Assembly: GCA_030265685.1 (NCBI GenBank)
Contig: JAJDGO010000016.1
Span: 1 to 34,109 of the forward strand
Reading direction: 5' to 3'
Source: Bacteroidales bacterium OttesenSCG-928-M11
Lineage (GTDB): Bacteria > Bacteroidota > Bacteroidia > Bacteroidales > Azobacteroidaceae
DNA: 34,109 nt
A program made the position numbers and the translations under genes. Numbering within the stretch: the stretch's first letter is position 1; each line of letters starts with the position of its first letter. Positions 24,486 to 32,513 of this stretch are shown here, piece by piece. Below the pieces are notes generated by a model that saw nothing but the letters and a program-made list of their open reading frames with translations, was not told the DNA's origin and made no database searches.

Positions 24486-24863
24486 TTATTTATGTCGACT
24501 TTTTAGCGGAGGATGAAATGCATCTTCAATATGGTCAAATTCGAAATAAGGGTCGTAGCCAATAATCGAAATAATATCGAAGCGTACAGGTAAATCAATT
24601 TGAAATGTTTTAATATAAATATGAGATGCGGTAACAATATTGTTGATTTTCTGTGGAGTAACAGCGTTGTATGGGTCGGAATAGAAGTTGTCTGTTCGTG
24701 TTTTTACTTCTACCACCACTAATTCATCCCCTTGCTGAGCAATAATGTCTAACTCGAGATGTTTCCAACGCCAATTATGATGAAGAATAAGATAGTCTTG
24801 ATTTTTTAAATATTCAATCACGGCTTCTTCGCCGCTTTTACCCAAATCGTTATGCAGTGCCAT
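24486..24863 (-). CDS. YraN/UPF0102 family nuclease-fold protein
   Basis: A 125-residue protein of the UPF0102 family, which has a Holliday-junction-resolvase or restriction-nuclease-like fold. Conserved elements are the N-terminal LGKSGEEAVIEYLKNQDY, then NWRWKHLELDIIAQ and ELVVVEVKTRTDN. The last two supply the E-x-D and E-V-K catalytic pattern. The C-terminal AVTPQKINNIVTASHIYI and VRFDIISII also match. Substrate and cellular role are not settled for this family. It is monocistronic, transcribed away from the small-protein operon across a 75-bp gap, with its own promoter. Confidence 0.9.
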   Translation of the reverse strand: MALHNDLGKSGEEAVIEYLKNQDYLILHHNWRWKHLELDIIAQQGDELVVVEVKTRTDNFYSDPYNAVTPQKINNIVTASHIYIKTFQIDLPVRFDIISIIGYDPYFEFDHIEDAFHPPLKSRHK

Positions 24864-24882
24864 AGTTAAGATTATTTCGCAA

Positions 24883-24913
24883 CAAAATTAAGAGATTTCT
24901 TTTATTTTTCCAA
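24883..24913 (-). promoter_or_regulatory. Promoter of yraN
   Basis: On the minus strand TTG (24913-24911) is followed after 20 bp by TAATTTTG (24890-24883), an exact -7 box 19 bp before the ATG. Confidence 0.6.
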
Positions 24914-24923
24914 TATAAAAGAG

Positions 24924-24931
24924 TATTTTTG
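24924..24931 (+). promoter_or_regulatory. -7 box of the small-protein/cyclophilin/tadA operon
   Basis: TATTTTTG matches TAnnTTTG and ends 7 bp before the ATG at 24939, so the transcript would be leaderless or nearly so. No clear -33 element is visible. Confidence 0.45.
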
Positions 24932-24938
24932 TCGGGTA

Positions 24939-25166
24939 ATGGCTAAAAAGAAGAAAAATAAACCGAAAGTATCTAAACAACCTCGCGACAAACGTGTTGC
25001 CTTTATGGTTACGCCGGAGGAGTTAAATGCTTTGAATAAATATTTGGGGAAATATAAAATTAATAATCGTTCCCGTTGGTTTAGAGAAACATTACTTGCT
25101 CATATTCTCAAAGTTTATGATGATGACTATCCTACTCTTTTTGGTGAAAATGAAATGAGGAGATAA
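24939..25166 (+). CDS. Small basic protein, possible ribbon-helix-helix fold, function unknown
   Basis: The 75 residues start with a lysine-rich tail (MAKKKKNKPKVSKQPRDKR). A predicted beta-strand with a helical hairpin follows: VAFMVTPEELNALNKYLGKY, then NNRSRWFRETLLAHILKVY. This resembles the strand-helix-helix of RHH DNA-binding or MobC-like proteins, and the basic tail would suit nucleic acid binding. I do not recognise a named family. The AT-rich codon use resembles its neighbours, so recent acquisition is not indicated. It lies 31 bp before the cyclophilin gene. Confidence 0.75.
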   Translation: MAKKKKNKPKVSKQPRDKRVAFMVTPEELNALNKYLGKYKINNRSRWFRETLLAHILKVYDDDYPTLFGENEMRR

Positions 25167-25197
25167 TTGCTTTAATCTATATTAATATAAAACAGAA

Positions 25198-25854
25198 ATG
25201 AAAAAAATTATACCGTTATTATTGTGTTTATTATTTACTACAATTGCTTGTAAAACTCAAGATATGACAGATACGTATACAATAGAAACCTCTTTAGGGA
25301 ACATCAAGGTTAAACTGTACGACAACACTCCCTTGCACAAAGCTAACTTCGAGCGTTTAGTAGAAGAACAACTTTACGACAGCACTCTTTTTCATCGTGT
25401 AATAAATGAATTCATGATTCAGGGGGGCGATTTGGAAACAAAACCGGCTTCGATGCAGGCTAAAGTTGATAAAACGGAAGAAGAAAAAACTATTCCAGCC
25501 GAATTTGTACGAGAAAATTTCCACAAAAAAGGAGCTTTGGCAGCAGCTCGTATGGGAGACCAAGTAAATCCTGAGAAACGTTCTTCTCCAACTCAGTTTT
25601 ATATTGTTCACGGACGTTCATGGACGGACGCTCAATTAAAAGAAATAGAGGACTATTATGGGTCTTATTTTCCGGAAAACCAAAAAGAAGTATATAAGTC
25701 GTTAGGAGGAACTCCTTTTCTTGATAATGAATATACTGTTTTTGGAGAAGTAGTAGAAGGTTTAGGAGTAGTAAATCAAATTGCTTCCGTAGCAACTGGG
25801 TCTATGGATCGCCCAAGAGAAGATGTTTACATTATTCGAATTGTAAAAGATTAA
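25198..25854 (+). CDS. Cyclophilin-type peptidyl-prolyl cis-trans isomerase, lipoprotein
   Basis: A 218-residue envelope isomerase assisting protein folding. The signal peptide ends in lipobox TIAC (Cys18), so it is membrane anchored. The cyclophilin core runs from TYTIETSLGNIKVKLYDNTP. The active-site segment LFHRVINEFMIQGGD (R67, F72, Q75) is intact, as are the aromatic FYIVHGR strand and the C-terminal NEYTVFGEVVEGLGVVNQIA. An insertion of about 40 residues (around WTDAQLKEIEDYYGS) lengthens it relative to minimal bacterial cyclophilins and is usual in Bacteroidetes members. The stop overlaps the start of tadA by one base (TAATG). Confidence 0.92.
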   Translation: MKKIIPLLLCLLFTTIACKTQDMTDTYTIETSLGNIKVKLYDNTPLHKANFERLVEEQLYDSTLFHRVINEFMIQGGDLETKPASMQAKVDKTEEEKTIPAEFVRENFHKKGALAAARMGDQVNPEKRSSPTQFYIVHGRSWTDAQLKEIEDYYGSYFPENQKEVYKSLGGTPFLDNEYTVFGEVVEGLGVVNQIASVATGSMDRPREDVYIIRIVKD

Positions 25855-26294
25855 TGTTCCCTCGCGACGATAGTTTTTATATGAAACAAGCTCTTATTGA
25901 AGCTCAAAGTGCTTTTGATAGGGGAGAGGTTCCTGTTGGAGCTGTAATTGTTTCGAATGATACGATAATTGCCCGATCTCACAATCTTACAGAGTTATTA
26001 AATGATGTAACTGCTCATGCGGAAATGCAGGCGATTACTTCTGCTGCAAATGTTTTAGGAGGCAAATATTTACAAGACTGTACGATTTATGTTACTGTAG
26101 AACCTTGCCCAATGTGTGCCGGAGCTTTGGCTTGGTCGCAGATTTCCCGCGTAGTTTATGGAGCGAAAGATGATAAACGAGGATATAGTAAGTTTGATCC
26201 TGATTTGCTTCATCCCAAAACACAAGTTACAAGCGGAGTAATGGCAGAACAAGCAGCAGAGTTGATGACGTCTTTTTTTAAATCTAAAAGATGA
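25854..26294 (+). CDS. tadA: tRNA-specific adenosine deaminase
   Basis: Converts A34 to inosine in the wobble position of tRNA-Arg(ACG), enabling decoding of CGC and CGA codons. It has 146 residues, normal for TadA. The zinc site is formed by HAEMQAI (H55, catalytic E57) and PCPMCAGAL (C85, C88), and PVGAVIV near the start and SRVVYGAKDDKRGY after the site are typical. It begins at ATG 25854, overlapping the cyclophilin stop by one base; the Met at residue 10 is a less likely start. The stop overlaps the next gene's ATG by 4 bp, so the three genes are coupled. Confidence 0.95.
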   Translation: MFPRDDSFYMKQALIEAQSAFDRGEVPVGAVIVSNDTIIARSHNLTELLNDVTAHAEMQAITSAANVLGGKYLQDCTIYVTVEPCPMCAGALAWSQISRVVYGAKDDKRGYSKFDPDLLHPKTQVTSGVMAEQAAELMTSFFKSKR

Positions 26295-27256
26295 AAAAGA
26301 TACTTATCACGGGTGCTGGTGGATTTATAGGGAGTTTTCTTGTTGAAGAAGGATTGAAAGCGGACTGGGAAGTTTGGGCTGGAGTTCGTAAAACGACAAA
26401 TAGGGAATTTTTACAAGATTCGCGAATCCATTTTATCGATCTGCACTTTTCGCATAAAAGTTCTTTGGTTAAGCAATTGGCAGAACATGTTCGTATTTAT
26501 GGTAAATGGGATTATATTATTCACAACTTGGGAGTTACTAAATCTCTTAATCCGAAAAACTTTGATACGATCAACTTCGAATATGTATGCAATTTCGTGA
26601 AAGCCCTCCAGGATGTTGATGCGATACCGGAAAAATTTGTTTTGATGAGTAGTCTGAGTGCGGATGTGCCGGAAAAAGAACAAACTTATTATGGGCGTAG
26701 TAAATTGAATGCAGAAGCTTTCCTTTCTCAACAACAAAACTTCCCATCTTTGATTTTTCGTCCGACGGGAGTTTACGGACCAAGAGAAAAGGATTATTTA
26801 TTGATGCTAAAAACAATAAAAACGGGTTTTGATGTTGCAGCCGGATGTCAGACTCAATACCTTTCTTTTATTTATGTACGCGATTTGGTAAATCTTATTT
26901 ATACGGCTTTGTTAAGTCCGATAAATAAAGGAACTTATGCTGTGTCTGATGGTCGGGTGTACACAAACGAAGAATATACTAAATTGGCAAAAGAAGCGAT
27001 GAATAAAAAACGAGTTCTTAAAATACGCATCCCTTTACCAATTGTCAAACTAGTATCTGTTTTAGCAGAAGATATTTCTAGAATAACTCAAAAACCATCG
27101 ACTTTGAATAGAGATAAATACCGAATAATGAAACGCCGCGATTGGAGTTGTGATATTTCGCCTATTCGAGAAAAATTTGCTTTTGATCCCCAATACGATT
27201 TAAAAAGAGGATTAGAAGAATCTGTAGCATGGTATCAAGAGAATGGATGGTTGTAA
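26291..27256 (+). CDS. NAD-dependent epimerase/dehydratase (extended SDR)
   Basis: A 321-residue extended short-chain dehydrogenase. It has the NAD(P)-binding motif ITGAGGFIGSFLVEEG (glycine motif at residues 8-14), an aspartate in HFIDLHFS, an active-site serine region LMSSLSADVP and the YxxxK pair in TYYGRSKLNAE. FRPTGVYGPREKDYL then FIYVRDLVNLIY are typical of sugar-nucleotide or steroid-type epimerases. The C-terminal half ends RGLEESVAWYQENGWL, a common closing in this family. The substrate is not clear. It overlaps tadA by 4 bp and converges with the barrel-protein gene across 28 bp. Confidence 0.88.
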   Translation: MKKILITGAGGFIGSFLVEEGLKADWEVWAGVRKTTNREFLQDSRIHFIDLHFSHKSSLVKQLAEHVRIYGKWDYIIHNLGVTKSLNPKNFDTINFEYVCNFVKALQDVDAIPEKFVLMSSLSADVPEKEQTYYGRSKLNAEAFLSQQQNFPSLIFRPTGVYGPREKDYLLMLKTIKTGFDVAAGCQTQYLSFIYVRDLVNLIYTALLSPINKGTYAVSDGRVYTNEEYTKLAKEAMNKKRVLKIRIPLPIVKLVSVLAEDISRITQKPSTLNRDKYRIMKRRDWSCDISPIREKFAFDPQYDLKRGLEESVAWYQENGWL

Positions 27257-27284
27257 CTTGAGTTATACAAACTAAATGCTTTTT

Positions 27285-28514
27285 TTAATTAAGATTGATG
27301 CGAATCCCGGCGGCAATCCCAATGTTAAAAGGATGTTCGGTACGAATACTTACTGGTTGGTCGTTCTCGAAAAAATATCCGGCTTTAGGTTCAAAATAAA
27401 TACTGTAACTTTCGTCTAACTTATATTCGATCCCTAAGGCTGCATTGAGGGAAAACTGCACGCCTTCTACGCTTCCACTGATAGTAGATTCGCTTAAGTT
27501 TCCTCCGGCTTCCATCTTCTTTTGTTTGTATAACGAATGAATTCCTTTTTCTATCATTCCTCCAAACGAAGCATAAGCTTGCCATGAATTAGTCTGGTGA
27601 ATTTTTACTACAAAATTAAGTGGGATTCCCAAGTAATGAACTTGCATTTTAGCATCCCGATAAGGATTTGTGTTCTCAAACTTAGTATATAGGTAGGTGT
27701 ATATTAGTCCGGATTCGATAGAAACTGTCGGATGTAACTCTTTCCGGACACTTATTCCGAAAGATATTGGAGCTGCATGTTTGACTTTCGAAAAATTACT
27801 ATAAGAATATATGTCTTCTTGTTTGGTCGGTATCGGAGCTAAATCCGGTTCGTCGCTTGAAGATAATATCGGATTACTATTCGGATTGGTATAGTTATTT
27901 CCGATCGACGCCAACAATCCCATACTGCTTTTTGTCTTTTTCTTATGTTTAGGTAATTCCCAATCGTCGTAAGCGAAAGGATCGGGGGCAACTAAAATGA
28001 CTTCTGTGTTTTTGTTGGTTTCTTGTTTTTGTTCTGCTAAATAATCAGATTCGGAAATAACCAAAGTATCTTCTTCCGGCTTTTCCGAAATTACTATCTC
28101 ATCCCCATTACTAATACAGATATTTGGTTCGTTGGATTTACTTTTTCTATCTTCCCTTTTTGAGACGATAGCCACATGCGGACTTTTATGTATGGCATCG
28201 ATAGAAGCAGGAACATCTTTCTCTTCCAATACATCCTTTTTAATGTGCGATTCATTTTCGGAAAAGTACTCGTTTTCATAGTTGATACTTATTTGACTGT
28301 TGAACGGAAATATTAACCATAATATAGCAATACTTGCTGCTACGGATGCTACAGAGATCCACAGAGTCAATGTTTTTCTTCTCTGTTTTGTCTTTAATTT
28401 TTCATCAATCTCTTTCCAGTAAGTTTCATCGACTGGAACCGAAAAGTTTTGTAGCTTCTTCTTGACAACGTTTTCAAAACTATTATTGTTTGTTGACTTG
28501 TCTTCTTTTTTCAT
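27285..28514 (-). CDS. Dual-membrane-spanning anti-sigma-like protein (cytoplasmic head, TM helix, C-terminal OM barrel)
   Basis: The 409 residues have a cytoplasmic section of about 48 residues containing FENVVKKKLQNFSVPVDETYWKEIDEKL and a basic KTKQRRK before one transmembrane helix (TLTLWISVASVAASIAILWLIF, about 48-70). A charged, low-complexity linker of roughly 120 residues follows (about 72-195). From about residue 200 comes an outer-membrane beta-barrel domain of the OMP_b-brl_2 type (SMGLLASIGNNYTNP; FGISVRKELHPTVSIESGLIYTYL; VHYLGIPLNFVVKI; NIGIAAGIRINLN). This is the layout of the Dma (dual membrane-spanning anti-sigma) family described in Bacteroides. The start overlaps the ECF sigma gene by 4 bp, which supports a sigma/anti-sigma pair. 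What the barrel senses is unknown. Confidence 0.82.
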   Translation of the reverse strand: MKKEDKSTNNNSFENVVKKKLQNFSVPVDETYWKEIDEKLKTKQRRKTLTLWISVASVAASIAILWLIFPFNSQISINYENEYFSENESHIKKDVLEEKDVPASIDAIHKSPHVAIVSKREDRKSKSNEPNICISNGDEIVISEKPEEDTLVISESDYLAEQKQETNKNTEVILVAPDPFAYDDWELPKHKKKTKSSMGLLASIGNNYTNPNSNPILSSSDEPDLAPIPTKQEDIYSYSNFSKVKHAAPISFGISVRKELHPTVSIESGLIYTYLYTKFENTNPYRDAKMQVHYLGIPLNFVVKIHQTNSWQAYASFGGMIEKGIHSLYKQKKMEAGGNLSESTISGSVEGVQFSLNAALGIEYKLDESYSIYFEPKAGYFFENDQPVSIRTEHPFNIGIAAGIRINLN

Positions 28515-29065
28515 TTTTTACTAAATAATTCTTTTATGCGAATTTGTAAAAGTTGTCTTGCTCTTGCGTATTGAGATCTTGAGCTAGCTTCTTTGATGTG
28601 AAGCATAGAAGCAATTTCGGCATGTGAATAGCCTTCTATTGCATAAAGATTGAATACGGTACGAAATCCATCGGGAAGTTCTTGTATGCAATCAATAATT
28701 TCTTTTGCAGATAATTCATTTACAACTGAAACAGAAAAATCTTCGATCGATTCTTGATAGTTAGATATTTCTGTATGATAATGAAGTGATTTGTCATCTC
28801 GAAGATATTCCAAAGCCGTAGTGACAAAAACTTTCTTCATCCACCCTTCAAAAGAGCCAGTCCCGGAATAAGTATTTATTTTTGTATATATCTTTATGAA
28901 CCCATCTTGTAAAATATCCCGGGCAGTCTCTTTTTCTTTTGTATAGCGAACACATATTCCCAGCATTGCCGGAGCATATAACTCGTATAGTTCCTTTCTG
29001 GCCTGAGTGTCATTGCGCTTACAGCCTGCAATTATTTTGTCCAGGTCAAGAGTTCGAGTGTCCAT
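28511..29065 (-). CDS. ECF-type RNA polymerase sigma factor
   Basis: A 184-residue group 4 sigma factor. Region 2 is RKELYELYAPAMLGICVRYT and ETARDILQDGFIKIYTKI, with EGWMKKVFVTTALEYLRD at 2.4. Region 4 is ELPDGFRTVFNLYAIEGY with the helix-turn-helix HAEIASMLHIKEASSRSQYARARQ. It is transcribed from an apparent ECF-like promoter directly before its ATG and overlaps the anti-sigma-like gene by 4 bp. The target regulon may be read by searching for the same promoter elements. Confidence 0.95.
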   Translation of the reverse strand: MDTRTLDLDKIIAGCKRNDTQARKELYELYAPAMLGICVRYTKEKETARDILQDGFIKIYTKINTYSGTGSFEGWMKKVFVTTALEYLRDDKSLHYHTEISNYQESIEDFSVSVVNELSAKEIIDCIQELPDGFRTVFNLYAIEGYSHAEIASMLHIKEASSRSQYARARQLLQIRIKELFSKK

Positions 29066-29072
29066 TTACTAG

Positions 29073-29102
29073 TTAGATGAAAAGTGATAAGAAAACGTTG
29101 CA
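29073..29102 (-). promoter_or_regulatory. Candidate ECF-type autoregulated promoter of the sigma operon
   Basis: On the minus strand TGCAAC (29102-29097), then a run GTTTTC, is followed after 17 bp by CATCTAA (29079-29073). An AAC-containing -35 and a CGTC-like -10 with this spacing are typical of ECF-dependent promoters, unlike the TAnnTTTG boxes of neighbouring genes. The start site would fall within a few bases of the ATG at 29065. Confidence 0.55.
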
Positions 29103-29119
29103 CGGTTTATTTATGTATT

Positions 29120-29884
29120 TTATGAAGAATGATAAAAAATGTACTTGTGTTTCTTGTCTTTTGCCCATTCTTTGATTTTACGTTTGCTTTCCAGAGATTT
29201 CAAAGGTTCGATGTCATAGGCGGAGATCCATTCGTCGGATAAATGGGCTCTTGTAGGTATTACGTCGCTTGGGAAAATAAGCCATTCATTATTGTTTATA
29301 TTAATGTATGCGGCTAATTGATTGTAGGTATGACCATCGTATAGCTTAATCTCTACACCGGGTAATAATTCTATGTCTTCCTCGATTAAGTGAAGCAATC
29401 CTTTCTCTTCGATCGGCAATATATCTTCCTTACGAAAAGAATCTCGTTCCAAATCGTTCGGATTTAAGAAGTTTTGCCATTGTTTTGCTCCAACATAGTG
29501 CTTTGCATTGGGAAAAGCAATCTGAAGATTTCCCGAGTTGTCCCGATAAGTACATCCTCCGCAATGGTCGAAATGAAGATGGGAGAGAATAACATCGGTA
29601 ATGTCTTCGGGTTTGATATTTATTTCTTCAATGAAAGTTCGGATGTCTTTCACTTTTTGAAAATTATAATAAGATAGCTTTTTTAAGTCTTTCGACCCGA
29701 TGCCTGTATCAAACAATAAGATACGATCATCAATTTGAACCAAAAGACAATTCATGGACATAAGACAACGATTTTCTTCATCGGCAATGATTTTTCTTTT
29801 CCAAGCTCTTTTTGGAATGGCTCCAAACATTGCTCCGCCGTCGGCATAAAAGAATCCTGTTTCTAATATGTGATATTGTATCAT
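29120..29884 (-). CDS. Metallo-beta-lactamase-fold hydrolase
   Basis: A 254-residue MBL-fold enzyme. The metal signature HLHFDHCGG (H101/H103-D-H type, around residues 102-108) is intact, preceded by ILLFDTGIGSKD with the typical DTG. Later ligands are plausible in NAKHYVGAKQW (H127-type), LYDGHTYNQLAAYI and IFPSDVIPT. It ends HKYIFYHSS. There is no signal peptide, so it is cytoplasmic. The overall layout is close to the lactonase-like MBL branch (N-acyl homoserine lactonase relatives), but that activity cannot be concluded. It is read divergently from rfbD across 35 bp. Confidence 0.88.
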   Translation of the reverse strand: MIQYHILETGFFYADGGAMFGAIPKRAWKRKIIADEENRCLMSMNCLLVQIDDRILLFDTGIGSKDLKKLSYYNFQKVKDIRTFIEEINIKPEDITDVILSHLHFDHCGGCTYRDNSGNLQIAFPNAKHYVGAKQWQNFLNPNDLERDSFRKEDILPIEEKGLLHLIEEDIELLPGVEIKLYDGHTYNQLAAYININNNEWLIFPSDVIPTRAHLSDEWISAYDIEPLKSLESKRKIKEWAKDKKHKYIFYHSS

Positions 29885-29893
29885 ATTATTTTG

Positions 29894-29911
29894 TACTTTT
29901 GCACAAATTTA
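29894..29911. promoter_or_regulatory. Divergent -7 boxes between the MBL gene and rfbD
   Basis: The 35-bp gap holds TACTTTTG on the plus strand (29894-29901) and TAAATTTG on the minus strand (29911-29904). The -33 regions must lie inside the opposite coding starts, and both messages would have very short leaders. The two promoters should compete for polymerase. Confidence 0.55.
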
Positions 29912-29919
29912 CGTAAAAT

Positions 29920-30777
29920 ATGTCGAAAAATGTACTGGTAACAGGAGCAAATGGACAATTAGGACAAGAAATTCAAGCAATAGCAATCGATTACGATATG
30001 AATTTCTTCTTTACAGATGTTGAGGATTTGGATTTAACTCAAGCCGAAGATGTCCGGTTGTTTATTGAGAACAAGGATATTGATCTTGTTATTAATTGTG
30101 CAGCTTATACTGCAGTTGATAAAGCAGAGGATGAGCCGGAAGTAGCTTATAAGGTAAATGCTGAAGCCGTAAAAAATCTCGCCGAAGCAGTTTTCGGGAA
30201 AGCTTGCTTGATTCATATTTCAACTGACTACGTTTTCTCGGGAAAACAGACCAATCCGATAAAAGAAACCGAACAACTTGATCCTCAATCTGTCTACGGA
30301 AGATCTAAGTTGGCAGGCGAACTTGCACTGCAAGCTGCTTGCCCGAATAGTATTATTATTCGAACAGCTTGGCTTTATTCGGTTTATGGAAACAACTTTG
30401 TTAAGACAATTCTACGACTCGGGGCTGAACGAGATAGCTTAAATGTTGTATGCGATCAATTAGGAACGCCCACTTATGCTTCCGACTTGGCTCGTGCAAT
30501 AATGACTATGGTTTCCGAACGGGAATTTGTTCCGGGAATTTACCATTATAGTAATGAAGGAGAAGCTAATTGGTTCGATTTTGCTCAAGCAATCGTAAAA
30601 AATGCAGGTTTGACATGTGTAATCAATCCGGTATCGACTTCCGAATATCCAACTAAAGCAACGCGTCCATCATACAGTATATTAGATAAAACCAAGATAA
30701 AAGAAACATTTCATATTACTATTCCACAGTGGGAAGAGTCATTAATTAAATGTATCGACCTATTAAAAGCTAATTAA
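29920..30777 (+). CDS. rfbD: dTDP-4-dehydrorhamnose reductase
   Basis: Catalyses the last step of dTDP-L-rhamnose synthesis. The 285 residues show the reductase-type SDR plan: VLVTGANGQLGQEIQ for NAD(P)H, DLVINCAAYTAVDKAEDE, HISTDYVFSGKQTNPIKE with the catalytic Thr-x-x-Tyr pattern, and VYGRSKLAGE for the YxxxK pair. Then come RTAWLYSVYGNNFVKTI and CDQLGTPTYASDLA, both strongly RfbD. KATRPSYSILDKTKI near the C-terminus is also characteristic. Other rhamnose genes are not in the window. It is 15 bp before prfC and probably co-transcribed with it. Confidence 0.94.
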   Translation: MSKNVLVTGANGQLGQEIQAIAIDYDMNFFFTDVEDLDLTQAEDVRLFIENKDIDLVINCAAYTAVDKAEDEPEVAYKVNAEAVKNLAEAVFGKACLIHISTDYVFSGKQTNPIKETEQLDPQSVYGRSKLAGELALQAACPNSIIIRTAWLYSVYGNNFVKTILRLGAERDSLNVVCDQLGTPTYASDLARAIMTMVSEREFVPGIYHYSNEGEANWFDFAQAIVKNAGLTCVINPVSTSEYPTKATRPSYSILDKTKIKETFHITIPQWEESLIKCIDLLKAN

Positions 30778-30792
30778 ATCATCACTCATTAT

Positions 30793-32373
30793 ATGTCCGA
30801 ATTAATTCAAGAAATACAACGCCGCCGTACTTTTGCTATCATTTCTCACCCGGATGCCGGGAAAACTACTTTGACCGAAAAATTACTATTATTCGGAGGA
30901 GCTATCCATGTAGCAGGAGCAGTTAAGTCAAATAAAATAAAAAAATCGGCCACTTCCGACTGGATGGAGATTGAGAAACAGCGTGGTATTTCGGTTGCAA
31001 CTTCGGTCATGGGTTTTGAGTACGAAGGCTATAAGATTAATATTCTTGATACTCCCGGACACCAAGATTTTGCAGAAGATACTTATCGCACCCTAACTGC
31101 AGTTGATAGTGTAATTATTGTAGTTGATATTGCTAAAGGAGTAGAGGCTCAAACCCGTAAATTGATGGAAGTATGTCGGATGCGTAAAACTCCGGTTATG
31201 ATCTTTATCAATAAAATGGATAGAGACGGACAAAATCCTTTCGACTTATTAGACGAGTTGGAACAAGAATTGAAAGTTAATGTCCGCCCATTAAGTTGGC
31301 CAATCGATCAAGGTGTACGATTCAAAGGAGTCTATAATATATACGAACACAAATTAGATCTTTATACTCCGAGCAAACAACATGTAACCGAGTCGGTAGA
31401 ATTTAAGGACTTGAATAGTCCGGACCTCGAAAAACACATAGGTCTTTCCGAAGCAGAACAGCTTCGAGCCGATTTGGAGTTAATCGAAGGCGTTTATCCG
31501 GAATTTGATGTAAATACTTATCTCGATGGAAACATTGCTCCCGTTTTCTTTGGCTCGGCATTGAACAATTTCGGAGTAAAAGAATTATTAGATTGTTTTA
31601 TTCGTATCGCACCATACCCTCGTCCTGTTCAGGCAGAAGAAAGAAAAGTAGATCCGGAAAACGATCCTATGTCCGGTTTTATATTCAAAATCCATGCAAA
31701 TATGGATCCGAATCACCGAAGTTGTATTGCTTTCTTGAAAATATGTTCCGGACGCTTCGATCGTAATACAAACTATAAACATGTCCGTCATAATAAAATG
31801 ATGAAATTCAATTCGGCAACTGCTTTCATGGCACAAAAGAAAGAAACCGTAGACGAAGCTTATGCCGGCGATATTATAGGGATTCCGGATACAGGAAACT
31901 TTAAGATCGGCGATACTATTACTTCGGGCGAAACTCTACACTTCAAAGGTTTGCCCAGCTTTTCTCCCGAAATGTTCAAGTATATAGAAAATGCAGATCC
32001 AATGAAAACCAAACAGCTCAATAAAGGGATTGATCAGTTGATGGATGAAGGTGTTGCTCAGCTTTTTACTAATCAGTTCAATGGAAGAAAAATCATCGGA
32101 ACGGTCGGTCAACTTCAGTTCGAGGTCATTCAATACCGTCTTTTGCATGAATACGGAGCACAATGTCGTTGGGAATCGCTTAGTCTTTACAAAGCCTGTT
32201 GGATAGAGAGCGAATCGGACGAAGCTTTGAATAACTTCAAAAAAAGAAAATACCAATATATGGCTTTAGACAAAGAAGGACGTGATGTTTTTCTTGCCGA
32301 CTCCAACTATGTTCTTCAAATGGCTCAACAAGATTTCCCGGAATTAAAATTCCATTTCACATCAGAATTTTAA
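30793..32373 (+). CDS. prfC: Peptide chain release factor 3
   Basis: A translational GTPase of 526 residues that recycles RF1/RF2 from the ribosome after peptide release. G1 is [20 protein letters not shown]2 lies at [12 protein letters not shown]3 is [15 protein letters not shown] and G4 is FINKMDRDG. The RF3-specific insert is present ([20 protein letters not shown]), as is domain II starting [19 protein letters not shown]. The C-terminal domain III carries [14 protein letters not shown]. The length is normal and no key residue is missing. A long gene-free region with palindromes follows. Confidence 0.96.
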   Translation: MSELIQEIQRRRTFAIISHPDAGKTTLTEKLLLFGGAIHVAGAVKSNKIKKSATSDWMEIEKQRGISVATSVMGFEYEGYKINILDTPGHQDFAEDTYRTLTAVDSVIIVVDIAKGVEAQTRKLMEVCRMRKTPVMIFINKMDRDGQNPFDLLDELEQELKVNVRPLSWPIDQGVRFKGVYNIYEHKLDLYTPSKQHVTESVEFKDLNSPDLEKHIGLSEAEQLRADLELIEGVYPEFDVNTYLDGNIAPVFFGSALNNFGVKELLDCFIRIAPYPRPVQAEERKVDPENDPMSGFIFKIHANMDPNHRSCIAFLKICSGRFDRNTNYKHVRHNKMMKFNSATAFMAQKKETVDEAYAGDIIGIPDTGNFKIGDTITSGETLHFKGLPSFSPEMFKYIENADPMKTKQLNKGIDQLMDEGVAQLFTNQFNGRKIIGTVGQLQFEVIQYRLLHEYGAQCRWESLSLYKACWIESESDEALNNFKKRKYQYMALDKEGRDVFLADSNYVLQMAQQDFPELKFHFTSEF

Positions 32374-32481
32374 GTTCTGCTTGGGGGGATTATAAGATTT
32401 TCAAAAAAAACAATAGCTACCAAATTATCAACAGATAGCTTGGGGTACTACTTGGTTTATTTCTCCCAAGAGATAGTATTT

Positions 32482-32513
32482 CTTTATACTTTTCTGTACA
32501 GAAAAGTGTAAAG
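32482..32513. repeat. 32-nt palindrome abutting the second array
   Basis: ACTTTTCTGTACAGAAAAGT at 32488-32507 is a perfect 20-nt palindrome. Beyond it the match continues to CTTTA...TAAAG at the ends, with one T/G mismatch that would be a wobble pair in RNA. Its last bases overlap the first array unit. There is no T-tract, so a terminator is less likely than a protein site or cruciform. Confidence 0.85.

Noticed and set aside
27249-27286. A terminator between the convergent epimerase and barrel-protein genes (TTGTAACT/AGTTATACAA followed by T7)
   Set aside because: The arms match only with a 2-nt bulge, overlap the stop codon region and leave 16 nt before the T-run; too weak to annotate.
29120-29884. 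Specific assignment of the MBL-fold protein as a quorum-quenching lactonase
   Set aside because: The HxHxDH motif and length fit, but they are shared by many MBL branches and nothing nearby supports acyl-homoserine lactone chemistry.
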